From NCBI GenBank assembly GCA_025060135.1, contig JANXCY010000023.1, positions 1 to 32,403 on the forward strand: a DNA stretch of 32,403 nt, in the 5' to 3' direction. The stretch comes from Anaerolineae bacterium (GTDB lineage: Bacteria; Chloroflexota; Anaerolineae; B4-G1; DUEL01). Shown here piece by piece: positions 23,599 through 31,080 of the stretch. The notes under the pieces were generated by a model that saw only the letters and a list, made by a program, of their open reading frames with translations, did not search any database and had not been told where the DNA came from. The stretch's first letter is position 1. Every line of letters begins with the position of its first letter. Made by a program: the position numbers and the translations under genes.

Positions 23599-25775
23599 AC
23601 GCGCTGGGCAATCAGCATTTCTCTCGGTATCCTGTCCTTGCTGGGAGTCTTGCTCATTCTCTCGCCGGTTGGGGCTTCACCGTTTCCGGAGATCGGGGCG
23701 GGCTCACAGGCGATGATAGATTCCCCTCTGTTCCCGGTGGGGGAGCGGATCATCGTCCCCGGCGTTGGAGCCTCTCCGGGGCGTCCATTGGTAGACCCCC
23801 GTACTGGTGAGGTCCTCATCTGCCGGAGGGGTGGGACGACTGTCGTCTCCGGTACAGAGGTGGTATCGGTCATCCCCGACTACTGTGTAGTGGACGTGGA
23901 CCCACAGACCGGACGACGGTTTGCCCTTACTGGAGTGCGGGATGTGGCCGTCCTTAGTGGAGATCGGGAGGTCCTGAGGGTTACCCTTCCCTATACGACG
24001 ATGATTGCCCGGTACAATCCGAAAAATGGCCTGCTGTACGTACTTACGGAAACCCCGGCGAATCCGCCGCAACCTCCCAATCGCTATTTATCTATCCTTC
24101 AGGGTGGCATCGTTCTGACCACGACGAGCCTCGGTCCGTATGGGGGATGTCCCGAATTCCATCCGGACACCGGACTTGCATACGTGCCCGCTGGCAACAC
24201 CGTACTGGTTTTCAGCGGAGCTCAGGGAATCGCCTCTATCCCGGTCACTGGACCCGTCCAGGGCATCCGATTCCATCCATACAATGGCCTGATGTACGTC
24301 TGGGGAGGCTATATGGGCGGGCATGTCACCGCAATTGCTGGTACTACCGTTCAGGGTACCGCCTCTGTCACCTCCCCGGTGGACCTGGCCCCTGATCTGA
24401 ATCGGGATTATGTATACGTAACCAATATGGACGGGGGCCTCGTCGTCCTTTCCCGCACAACGAGGATCGCCGTTCTCCCGATGCCGGGAGGTCTGAATTT
24501 CGTGGACGTTTTGCCGGGCTCGGGCGAGATTTTTGCCACCACGCAGTACGCCAGGGCGCTCTATGTATTCTCTCCTTCCCTGACGTCTCTGGCCGTGATT
24601 TCCACTCCTATCACACCATGGGCTGTACGCGTCCATCCTTCTGGCAGGGTATATGTCCCAGAGCGGGATTCGCAGACCCCATTGACTGAATTGTTGATTC
24701 TCAGCAGGACGATCCCGCTGGCCCGCTTGCCCAGTGGCTATGGTCTGGGACCAGTGGCCGTCCGGCCGGATACGGGCGTGGCCTATGCCCTGGACACGCT
24801 GAACGGAACCCTGTATCTGCTTTCCGGCACCCAGGTTCTGACCAGTGTGAGCCTTCAGCCCTGGATGGCCTCCAGCCTGGCCCCCCGCCCGGAGTCTATG
24901 GCCCTGGACCCGGGGACCGGGATGGTCTATGTGGGCCGCTGGGGCTTCAATGGGTTATGGGCTATCAACGAGACAGAAGTGCAGACGTTCTCCCTCGCTA
25001 ATTTTGGTTACTGGTCAGCAGTAGGGGCGCTGCGGCTGATCCAGCGTATGGTGTGGTGTATGCCGGACTGCATGAGTCTTCTCAGATGCTGTTGATCCGG
25101 GGTACAGAGATTCTCACTTCCATCCAGTGGCCCGAGTCGCCGTTGGGCCTCTCTGCCCTCGCAGTTGACGCTCAACGCGGTTGGCTGTATGGCCTGGGGC
25201 GGGCCTACGCTATTGCGGTGTTCTCCATCACGACCCCTGTCACCCAAACATTCTGGGTCACCTCAGTCAATTGCGGGATGGCCACCTTTGCACTGGCTGT
25301 CCAGCCAGCCAACGGCCTGGCTTATGCAGGATGTGGTGAATACCCGAGTTTGCAGGGGGTTGTCCAGATTCTCAGCGGCCCGGAGGTGGTCGCGCGAGTG
25401 CCGATCTCCGGTTATGCGAAAGCCCTGGCGGCCGATCCAGACCGTGGCTGGGTCTACGGAGCGCTCTCCGGCGCTCGTGCCGTAGCCGTTTTCAGCGGGA
25501 CCACCATGTATATCGTGCCGCTTCCCTTTGACCCTGACCGCGCCTGGTACAACCCAGTGGACGGAATGGGATATATCGCCGGAGGCTCTCAGGTCGCTGT
25601 TTTGGATGGGACCACTCTCCGGCATATGTTGCGGGTCGGCATCTTTCCTGACAGCATGGCCTTTGATCAGGCACGGGAGCGAGCCTATCTGACCCATTAT
25701 GGGGACAACCGGGTGATGATCTTCGGAAAACTGCCATACAAAGCCTACCTGCCGCTGGTGCTTCGGGCACGGTAG
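23599..25775 (+). pseudogene. Secreted beta-propeller (YVTN-like repeat) protein, frameshifted
   Basis: Two overlapping frames read as one protein: 23599 to about 25024, then from about 25026 to 25775 in another frame. Both halves are built of the same ~45-residue repeats with cores such as FHPDTGLAYVPAG, VRPDTGVAYALD, LDPGTGMVYVGR, VQPANGLAYAGC and ADPDRGWVYGAL, a seven- or more-bladed propeller pattern. At the junction, adding one G to GGGG (25024-25027) restores GYWSAVGGAAADPAYGVVYAG. The N-terminus reads as a signal peptide (RWAISISLGILSLLGVLLILSPVGAS), but the codon six bases after AGGAGG is ACG, not ATG; later in-frame TTG 23638 cuts the signal. The C-terminus is YLPLVLRAR. Either a decaying gene or sequencing errors. 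Function is unknown. Confidence 0.75.
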
Positions 25776-25833
25776 GATTTCACCGTCAGCAGTCCGAGCA
25801 AAGATGGCAATCAGCGCCATGCTCTGCTCCTCG

Positions 25834-25876
25834 CGACCCGCAACCCTGCGACCTGCGACTTGCAACCTGCGCCATG
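25834..25876 (+). repeat. 7-nt tandem repeat abutting the cdaA start codon
   Basis: Six units of about seven bases of type GCRACCT: GCGACCC, GCAACCCT, GCGACCT, GCGACTT, GCAACCT, GCGCCAT. The last contains the first bases of the cdaA ATG (25874). No Shine-Dalgarno lies between the repeat and the start. Confidence 0.85.
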
Positions 25877-26692
25877 TTAGACCTGTGGTGGACCCTTCAG
25901 CGCATCCGGTGGGTGGACCTGGTGGACATCACCCTGGTCGCCGCCATCTTTTTCGGCATCCTCTACCTGGTGCGGGGGACGCGGGCGGTTTCGCTCCTGC
26001 GCGGCATCATCCTGCTTATCATCCTGCTGGCCCTGCTGAGCACCGTCTTCCGGCTGCGGGCCTTTGCCTGGCTGGTGGAGCGGGCCCTACCGGCCATGCT
26101 GGTTGCCATCCCAATCATCTTCCAGCCGGAACTGCGGCGGGCACTGGAACGGCTGGGGCGAGCCAGTCAACTCCTCACCCGGAGCGCGGGCCGGCGGGCC
26201 GTCCTCTCCCGTTCTCTCAGCGCTGTCGCCGAGGCATGCCGGGTCCTCTCCCGCCGCCGCGTTGGCGCCCTCATCGTCCTGGAACGGGAAACCGGGCTCC
26301 AGGAATACGTGGAGACGGGAGTGATACTGGACGCTGAGGTCTCGCCGGAACTGCTGATCGCTCTCTTTGACCCACACGTGGCCCTGCACGACGGCGCGGT
26401 CATCCTACGGGACGGGCGGGTGGTCGCCGCCGCCTGCGTCCTGCCGCTCTCCACCGCCTTCCTGGAGGACCGACGGTTGGGTCTGCGCCACCGGGCCGCC
26501 CTGGGCGTCACCGAAGAGACGGATGCCATCGCCATCGTCGTCTCCGAGGAGCGGGGGAGCATCTCCGTGGCCCACAACGGCCGCATCATCCGCGACCTGG
26601 AGCCGGACCGCCTGGAGCGGGTCCTGCGGGCTTTCTACCAGAACATCCTGGAACCGCGCCGGTTCTGGAAGAAGGAATCAAAAGAATCATAA
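25874..26692 (+). CDS. cdaA: Diadenylate cyclase CdaA
   Basis: A 272-aa membrane enzyme that makes cyclic di-AMP from two ATP. There are three N-terminal transmembrane helices (VDITLVAAIFFGILYLV; AVSLLRGIILLIILLALLSTVF; LPAMLVAIPIIFQPELRRALE), then the DAC domain with VGALIVLERETGL, catalytic HDGAV (D173-G174-A175), and RHRAALGVTEETDAIAIVVSEERG (R205-H206-R207). The C-terminal tail KKESKES is encoded by a 9-nt repeat and is probably of little functional importance. The start is in the last unit of a 7-nt repeat with no ribosome site. Followed by the YbbR-domain gene, the standard cdaA-cdaR arrangement; glmM is not next. Confidence 0.96.
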   Translation: MLDLWWTLQRIRWVDLVDITLVAAIFFGILYLVRGTRAVSLLRGIILLIILLALLSTVFRLRAFAWLVERALPAMLVAIPIIFQPELRRALERLGRASQLLTRSAGRRAVLSRSLSAVAEACRVLSRRRVGALIVLERETGLQEYVETGVILDAEVSPELLIALFDPHVALHDGAVILRDGRVVAAACVLPLSTAFLEDRRLGLRHRAALGVTEETDAIAIVVSEERGSISVAHNGRIIRDLEPDRLERVLRAFYQNILEPRRFWKKESKES

Positions 26693-26727
26693 GAATCGCA
26701 GGAATCTATCCGCGTTCATCCGCGTCC
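26675..26727 (+). repeat. 9-nt and 10-nt tandem repeats at the cdaA-cdaR junction
   Basis: GAATCAAAA, GAATCATAA, GAATCGCAG, GAATCTATC (26675-26710) are four 9-base units that encode the last cdaA codons and its stop. They lead directly into ATCCGCGTTCATCCGCGTCC (26708-26727), two 10-base units. The same 20-mer occurs at 28017-28036 upstream of der. Confidence 0.88.
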
Positions 26728-26733
26728 GCTGCA

Positions 26734-27975
26734 ATGAGAAACGTGCTGCGCTGGCTGTGGAGCAACCTGGTGTTAATTCTTTTCTCCCTGGCCCTCTCTC
26801 TGCTCATCTGGGCCACGGCCGTAGAGCAAGAGAACCCCACCCTGGAGCAAGCCTTCCCGTCGGCCGTCCCGGTTTCGCTGACCAATACGCCGGAGGGGAT
26901 GATTGCCTACGGCCAGACCGACGCGCGTGTCTCCGTCGTCCTGCGGGCGCCCCAGTCGGTCTGGAAGGCTCTGCGGCCCGAAGACATCCGGGCGACCGTC
27001 AACCTGAGCGGACTCAAGCCCGGCACCCACGCCCTGCCCGTCCAGGTCCAGGTGGGCCTGAGACCGGTCCAGGTTCGCCGGGTGGAACCGCCTACGCTGG
27101 TGGTATCCTTGGAAAAAATCACCCAAGCAGAAGTACCCGTCCGGGTCCGTCTGGAAGGGAATACGCCGTTGGGCTATATCGCCCGTCCGCCGGAAAGCAA
27201 CGTGCTGACCGTCACCGTCAGCGGACCGGAATCGCTGGTCGCCCAGGTGGTGGAGGTCCAGGCCGTTGTCTCGGTGGAGGGCCGTCGGGCCGACGTGGAC
27301 GGCGAGTTTGACCTGAAACCATACGATGCTCATGGCAAAGAGGTGCCCTATATCACCCTAACGCCCTCGCGCATCACCGTCCACGTGGCGGTGGAGCAAC
27401 TGAGCGGTTTCCGAGACCTGGCGGTAACGGCCCGGCTGACCGGTCAGGTCGCCTCCGGCTACCGGATTTCCGGCATCACGGTGGACCCACCCGTCGTAAC
27501 CGTCTACGGCGCGCCGGAGGTCATCTCCCAGATTCCCGGTTATCTGGAGACAGCGCCGCTGGACCTGGAGAATACCAAAGAGAGCCTGGAGGTCCGTCTG
27601 CCGCTGCAAACGCCGGAAGGGGTGTCGCTCCTGATGAAGGAGCCGGTGGTTACCGTTCGGGTTACTGTTGTCCCGATAGAGGGGAGCATGACGGTCCGCC
27701 GTCCGGTGGAGGTTCAGGGACTGGCGCCGGGCCTGACGGCGACCGTCGCGCCGGAGGAGGTGGAGGTCATCCTGAACGGGCCGCTGCCGGTGCTGGAGGA
27801 ACTGCGGCCCGAGGACGTGCGGGTACTGGTGGACCTCTTCGGCCTGAATACCGGTCGCTATTCGCTGGAGCCGCAGGTGGTGGTTACGCCGCAGGGGGTG
27901 GCGGTGGGCGCCGTTATGCCCGCCACTGTCCAGGTGGAAATCGCCCTGCCGGTCACGCCGACGCCGGGAGGGTAG
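26734..27975 (+). CDS. cdaR: YbbR-domain protein, CdaR-like regulator of CdaA
   Basis: A 413-aa protein with one N-terminal transmembrane helix (WSNLVLILFSLALSLLIWATAV) and an extracytoplasmic region of about four YbbR repeats, each a ~85-residue beta domain (for example VPVSLTNTPEGMIAYGQTDARVSVVLRAPQSVWKAL; VEVQGLAPGLTATVAPEEVEVILNGPLPVLEEL). CdaR proteins bind and modulate CdaA in Firmicutes. Gene order here, directly after cdaA, supports the same role. ATG 26734 follows the repeat block; no clear Shine-Dalgarno is present. The C-terminal TPTPGG is a short linker-like tail. Confidence 0.9.
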   Translation: MRNVLRWLWSNLVLILFSLALSLLIWATAVEQENPTLEQAFPSAVPVSLTNTPEGMIAYGQTDARVSVVLRAPQSVWKALRPEDIRATVNLSGLKPGTHALPVQVQVGLRPVQVRRVEPPTLVVSLEKITQAEVPVRVRLEGNTPLGYIARPPESNVLTVTVSGPESLVAQVVEVQAVVSVEGRRADVDGEFDLKPYDAHGKEVPYITLTPSRITVHVAVEQLSGFRDLAVTARLTGQVASGYRISGITVDPPVVTVYGAPEVISQIPGYLETAPLDLENTKESLEVRLPLQTPEGVSLLMKEPVVTVRVTVVPIEGSMTVRRPVEVQGLAPGLTATVAPEEVEVILNGPLPVLEELRPEDVRVLVDLFGLNTGRYSLEPQVVVTPQGVAVGAVMPATVQVEIALPVTPTPGG

Positions 27976-27978
27976 AAA

Positions 27979-28036
27979 CCACAAAGGGCACGAAGGTTTT
28001 ATTTTTAAATACAAAAATCCGCGTTCATCCGCGTCC
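27979..28036 (+). repeat. Short repeats between cdaR and der
   Basis: CCACAAAGGGCACGAAGG (27979 on), with a 9-base period, an A/T-rich stretch, then the exact 20-mer ATCCGCGTTCATCCGCGTCC (28017-28036) already seen at 26708. The der ribosome site (GAGGTGA) follows. Confidence 0.85.
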
Positions 28037-28052
28037 CAATCTGAGGTGAAAG

Positions 28053-29432
28053 ATGCCCAGGCCAATGGTGGCGCTGGTCGGACGGCCCAATGTGGGTAAG
28101 TCCACCCTGTTTAACCGCATCGTCGGGCGGAAACTGGCGGTGGTGGACGACCGCCCGGGGACGACGCGCGACCGTCTTCACGCCACGGCGGAGTGGAACG
28201 GGGTGCTCTTTACGGTGGTGGATACCGGCGGGATAGAGGTCTGGCCGGAGCGGGTGGCCGAAGGCCAGCGGCCCGCGCCCGCGCAGCCGCTGGCGGAGGA
28301 TTCGGCCCCTTTCATCCCGCTCATCCGCGCGCAGGCGGAGCAGGCTATCGCCGAGGCCGACGTCGTCATCTTCCTGACCGACGCCCAGACCGGCCCGACG
28401 CCCGCCGACCGGGAGGTCGCCGAGATTCTCCGCCGGTCCCAGAAGCCCGTCTTCCTGGCCCCCAACAAGGCCGAAAGCCCCCGGGTGCGGGAGGCGGCGG
28501 TGGAGTTCTATGAACTGGGCCTGGAGGAAATTCATCCCATCTCCGCCCTGCACGGCTACGGGGTGGCGGACCTCCTGGACCGGGTAGTCCAGGCGCTGCC
28601 GACGTGGGAGGCGGAGCCGGAGGACGAATCGGTCAAACTGGCCATCGTGGGCCGGCCCAATGTGGGCAAGTCCTCTCTGCTGAACCGGCTGCTGGGAGAG
28701 GAACGGGCCATCGTCAGCCCGGTGCCGGGGACGACGCGCGACGCCATAGACACCCGCATGGAATGGGAGGGGACGCCGATCACGCTGATAGATACGGCGG
28801 GCATCCGGCGGCGCGGGCGGATTCGGCCCGGCGTAGAGCAGTACTCCGTGCTGCGGGCGCTGCGGGCCATCCAGCGCGCCGACGTCTCCCTGCTCCTGGT
28901 GGACGCCACCGAGGGAGTAACCGCGCAGGACGCCCATGTGGCCCAGTTCATCCTGGAGGAAGGGTGCGGCGTGCTGGTCCTGGTCAACAAGTGGGACGCG
29001 GTGCCCAAAGGGCGGGGGACGCAACGGGAATATACGGCCCACGTGCGGGAGGCGCTGAAGTTTCTGGATTACGTGCCCGTCCTCTTCATCTCCGCGCTGA
29101 CGGGGCAGGGAGTGGATCAGATCATTCCGCAGGCGCTGGAGGTGCACGCGGCGCGCCATCACCGCATCTCAACGGGGGAACTGAACCGGCTGATTCGGGA
29201 GGCAGTGGCCCGCCACGCGCCGCCGGTCAGGGCCGGGAAGCAATTAAAGATTTACTACGTTACCCAGGCCGAAGTAGCCCCGCCGACGTTTGTCTTCTCC
29301 GTCAACGACCCGGAACTGGTGCACTTCTCCTACGAGCGGTTTCTGGAGAACCGCATCCGGGAGTTGTACCCGTTCCCGGGGGTGCCGTTGCGGCTGGTTT
29401 TTCGGCCTCGCAGGCGAAAGGAAAGGCAGTAG
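28053..29432 (+). CDS. der: Ribosome biogenesis GTPase Der (EngA)
   Basis: A 459-aa double-GTPase needed for 50S subunit maturation. The first G domain has GRPNVGKST (residues 10-18), DTGG and an NKAE in place of NKxD; the second has GRPNVGKSS (200-208), DTAGI and NKWD. The C-terminal KH-like domain has IYYVTQAEVAPPTFVFSVNDPELVHFSYERFLENRIRELYPFPGVPLRLVFRPRRR. The G4 motif of domain 1 (NKAES) differs from the usual NKxD and might weaken guanine specificity. GAGGTGA precedes the ATG. It is convergent with the deacetylase gene, two bases apart. Confidence 0.97.
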   Translation: MPRPMVALVGRPNVGKSTLFNRIVGRKLAVVDDRPGTTRDRLHATAEWNGVLFTVVDTGGIEVWPERVAEGQRPAPAQPLAEDSAPFIPLIRAQAEQAIAEADVVIFLTDAQTGPTPADREVAEILRRSQKPVFLAPNKAESPRVREAAVEFYELGLEEIHPISALHGYGVADLLDRVVQALPTWEAEPEDESVKLAIVGRPNVGKSSLLNRLLGEERAIVSPVPGTTRDAIDTRMEWEGTPITLIDTAGIRRRGRIRPGVEQYSVLRALRAIQRADVSLLLVDATEGVTAQDAHVAQFILEEGCGVLVLVNKWDAVPKGRGTQREYTAHVREALKFLDYVPVLFISALTGQGVDQIIPQALEVHAARHHRISTGELNRLIREAVARHAPPVRAGKQLKIYYVTQAEVAPPTFVFSVNDPELVHFSYERFLENRIRELYPFPGVPLRLVFRPRRRKERQ

Positions 29433-29434
29433 CC

Positions 29435-30376
29435 TTATCTTCCCTCTACCTTCGCGATGAAACTCTCCAGGGTGTCGGAACCGCGAATGCGGATCCGCTG
29501 GAGGGTATAGAGGTTCTCGCGGGTGTGAATGCGACCGTAGGCCGTGGTCACCGCGCCCCAATACCCCGCCGACCGGACCACGGCAATCACGCTGGCATCG
29601 TAGTGGCCGGATGGGTAGCAGAAGAACCGCACGGGCCGACCTGTGTGGTACTCCACGGCCTCCTTGATCCCCAGAATCTGATAGACCAGGAATTCGTAGG
29701 ACCTCCCCCGCAGGTCCACGTGATCCCGTCCGTGCCCCTGAATCTCCATCCCGGCATCCGCCATCTCCTTCATCATCCCCCAATCCAGATACCGGGGGCT
29801 TCCATAGTCGGCAGGGGTCGCCAGGACGAAAAAGGTCCCCACAAATCCGTACTTCTGTAGGAGGGGGAAGACAACGGTATAAGCATCCCGGTAGCCGTCG
29901 TCAAAGGTCAGGATGACGGGCTTCTCCGGCAGAGGACGCCCTTCTGTCAGATGGAGGTACAGATCGGTAAGAGTGATAGTCTGGTATCCGGCCTGGGCCA
30001 GATACTGTAACTGCGCCTCAAACATTTCCGGGCGGACGGTCAGGTCTCGCCGGATGCGGTCCGCGTGGGGCGGAAGGTCTTCCACGTAGTGATACATCAG
30101 AATCGGGACCTCGGCGAAATCCGGAAGCGGTCCGGGAGTAGGAGTAGGGATCAGAGTGGGTGTGGGGACAGGGGTCGGTGTGGGAGTGGGAGTGGATGTG
30201 GGGACAGGGGTCGGTGTGGGCGTGGAAGTGGGAGGTACAGCGGTAGCGCTTGGCGAGGGTGTGAGGGTAGGAAAGACCTGGGCCAGCGGAACGACCGGCA
30301 TGCGGGCGACAAAAAGAGTTACCACCGCCAGCATGCCGACGGGGAACAAGAAACGGGTCAACCAGGGGGCGCGCAT
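29435..30376 (-). CDS. Secreted polysaccharide deacetylase (NodB domain)
   Basis: A 313-aa exported protein. Residues ~5-30 are a signal anchor (RFLFPVGMLAVVTLFVARM), residues ~35-90 a Pro/Thr linker, and the rest a NodB/CE4 fold. Metal and catalytic motifs are visible: ILMYHYVED, TFDDGYRDAY (catalytic Asp-Asp), QGHGRDHVDL (metal His pair in H-x3-H form), and FFCYPSGHYD. It likely removes acetyl groups from peptidoglycan or another polysaccharide at the surface. I start at MRAPWL (30376) because the upstream in-frame codons fall in a palindromic repeat (30388-30420); ribosome site is weak. The linker DNA is a purine-rich microsatellite-like tract (30130-30230). Confidence 0.93.
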   Translation of the reverse strand: MRAPWLTRFLFPVGMLAVVTLFVARMPVVPLAQVFPTLTPSPSATAVPPTSTPTPTPVPTSTPTPTPTPVPTPTLIPTPTPGPLPDFAEVPILMYHYVEDLPPHADRIRRDLTVRPEMFEAQLQYLAQAGYQTITLTDLYLHLTEGRPLPEKPVILTFDDGYRDAYTVVFPLLQKYGFVGTFFVLATPADYGSPRYLDWGMMKEMADAGMEIQGHGRDHVDLRGRSYEFLVYQILGIKEAVEYHTGRPVRFFCYPSGHYDASVIAVVRSAGYWGAVTTAYGRIHTRENLYTLQRIRIRGSDTLESFIAKVEGR

Positions 30377-30387
30377 CACCCGGATAC

Positions 30388-30420
30388 AGGTGCCAGGCAC
30401 CTCAGCAGTGCCTGGCACCT
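30388..30420. repeat. Perfect inverted repeat AGGTGCCAGGCAC/GTGCCTGGCACCT
   Basis: AGGTGCCAGGCAC (30388-30400), a 7-base loop CTCAGCA, and GTGCCTGGCACCT (30408-30420), a perfect 13-bp stem. It lies between the DUF4870-like gene and the deacetylase gene. Each arm is itself nearly palindromic (GGTGCCAGGCACC-like), a form seen as a dispersed repeat in several bacterial genomes. No T-run follows on either strand, so it is not an obvious terminator. Confidence 0.85.
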
Positions 30421-30441
30421 TCGGTTTCCAGGGGAATCCGG

Positions 30442-30786
30442 CTAAATCCAGCCCTGCTTCTTACAGAAGTCGGTCAGGTAGGGGACGGTCACCCACCGGC
30501 CCTGGTAGGACTGGATGGCCAGGATGATGGCATAGATGGCATAGGCGAGCAGCACAATCAGGCCTCCACATCCTCCGAGGAAGAAGGTGACGGCAGATAA
30601 CACGAAAACCAGTACCGCGGCGACCACTCCCAGGGCCAGGGATTGGACAGCGTTGTGGCGGATAAAGGGACGGGACTTCTTATCTTCCAACAAGAGGGCA
30701 ATCAGAGCAACAATCCAGATAAGCCATGAAAGCAGGGCCCACAGTTTATCGTCCTGAGTAGCCTCTCCATATCCTGCTTCGGCCAT
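30442..30786 (-). CDS. Small DUF4870-like membrane protein
   Basis: A 114-aa protein with a polar N-terminus (MAEAGYGEATQDDKLWALLSWL), about three transmembrane segments (LLSWLIWIVALIALLL; LALGVVAAVLVFVLSAVTFFLGG; LIVLLAYAIYAIILAIQSYQG), and the family-type FIRHNAVQSLALG. The DUF4870 (Tic20-like) family has no settled bacterial role. The start follows AGGAGA; the promoter at 30830-30857 gives a short leader. It may be co-transcribed with the deacetylase downstream, across the inverted repeat. Confidence 0.85.
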   Translation of the reverse strand: MAEAGYGEATQDDKLWALLSWLIWIVALIALLLEDKKSRPFIRHNAVQSLALGVVAAVLVFVLSAVTFFLGGCGGLIVLLAYAIYAIILAIQSYQGRWVTVPYLTDFCKKQGWI

Positions 30787-30829
30787 GGCAGTTCTCCTTT
30801 CTTTTAGGGAAGAGGATAATGTATTCCCA

Positions 30830-30857
30830 ATTATAAACTCTTCGCCCAATTTGTCAA
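30830..30857 (-). promoter_or_regulatory. Promoter of the DUF4870-like gene
   Basis: On the minus strand a perfect TTGACA (30857-30852), a 16-base spacer and a perfect TATAAT (30835-30830), about 44 bases before the start codon. Confidence 0.88.
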
Positions 30858-31031
30858 ACCTCTAACTGTAGGTGGCCAAAGGCTGTCGCAAAATCCCCTA
30901 ACTCGCCCCTGCCCGGGGCAAGGAAGTGGGGGTGAGGGGAACTAATGAAAGCAGATGTCCCAACTTATGCCCGTACCCGGGTCTAACGGCAGGGTTGACC
31001 TTTGGGAATCTGTAAATTCGTACCCGACCGA

Positions 31032-31075
31032 CGTCGCAAAAAATTCGCGCGGTCCCGTGAACCACGTTTGCGACG
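31032..31075 (-). other. Two-tier hairpin at the 3' end of the secreted-protein gene
   Basis: CGTCGCAAA (31032-31040) pairs with TTTGCGACG (31067-31075); inside, TTCGCG pairs with CGTGAA around CGGTCC. It starts five bases after the stop codon of the gene at 31081. No U-tract follows, so a factor-independent terminator is not certain; an mRNA 3'-end structure is plausible. The rest of 30858-31080 shows no gene. Confidence 0.5.
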
Positions 31076-31080
31076 CCACA

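Noticed and set aside
30130-30240. Tandem GTGGGNGTNGG-like DNA repeat, possible satellite or CRISPR-like array
   Set aside because: It encodes the Pro-Thr linker of the deacetylase on the minus strand; periodicity follows from PTPTP codons, and there are no spacers.
30388-30420. Inverted repeat as an intrinsic terminator
   Set aside because: No T-run follows the stem on either strand.
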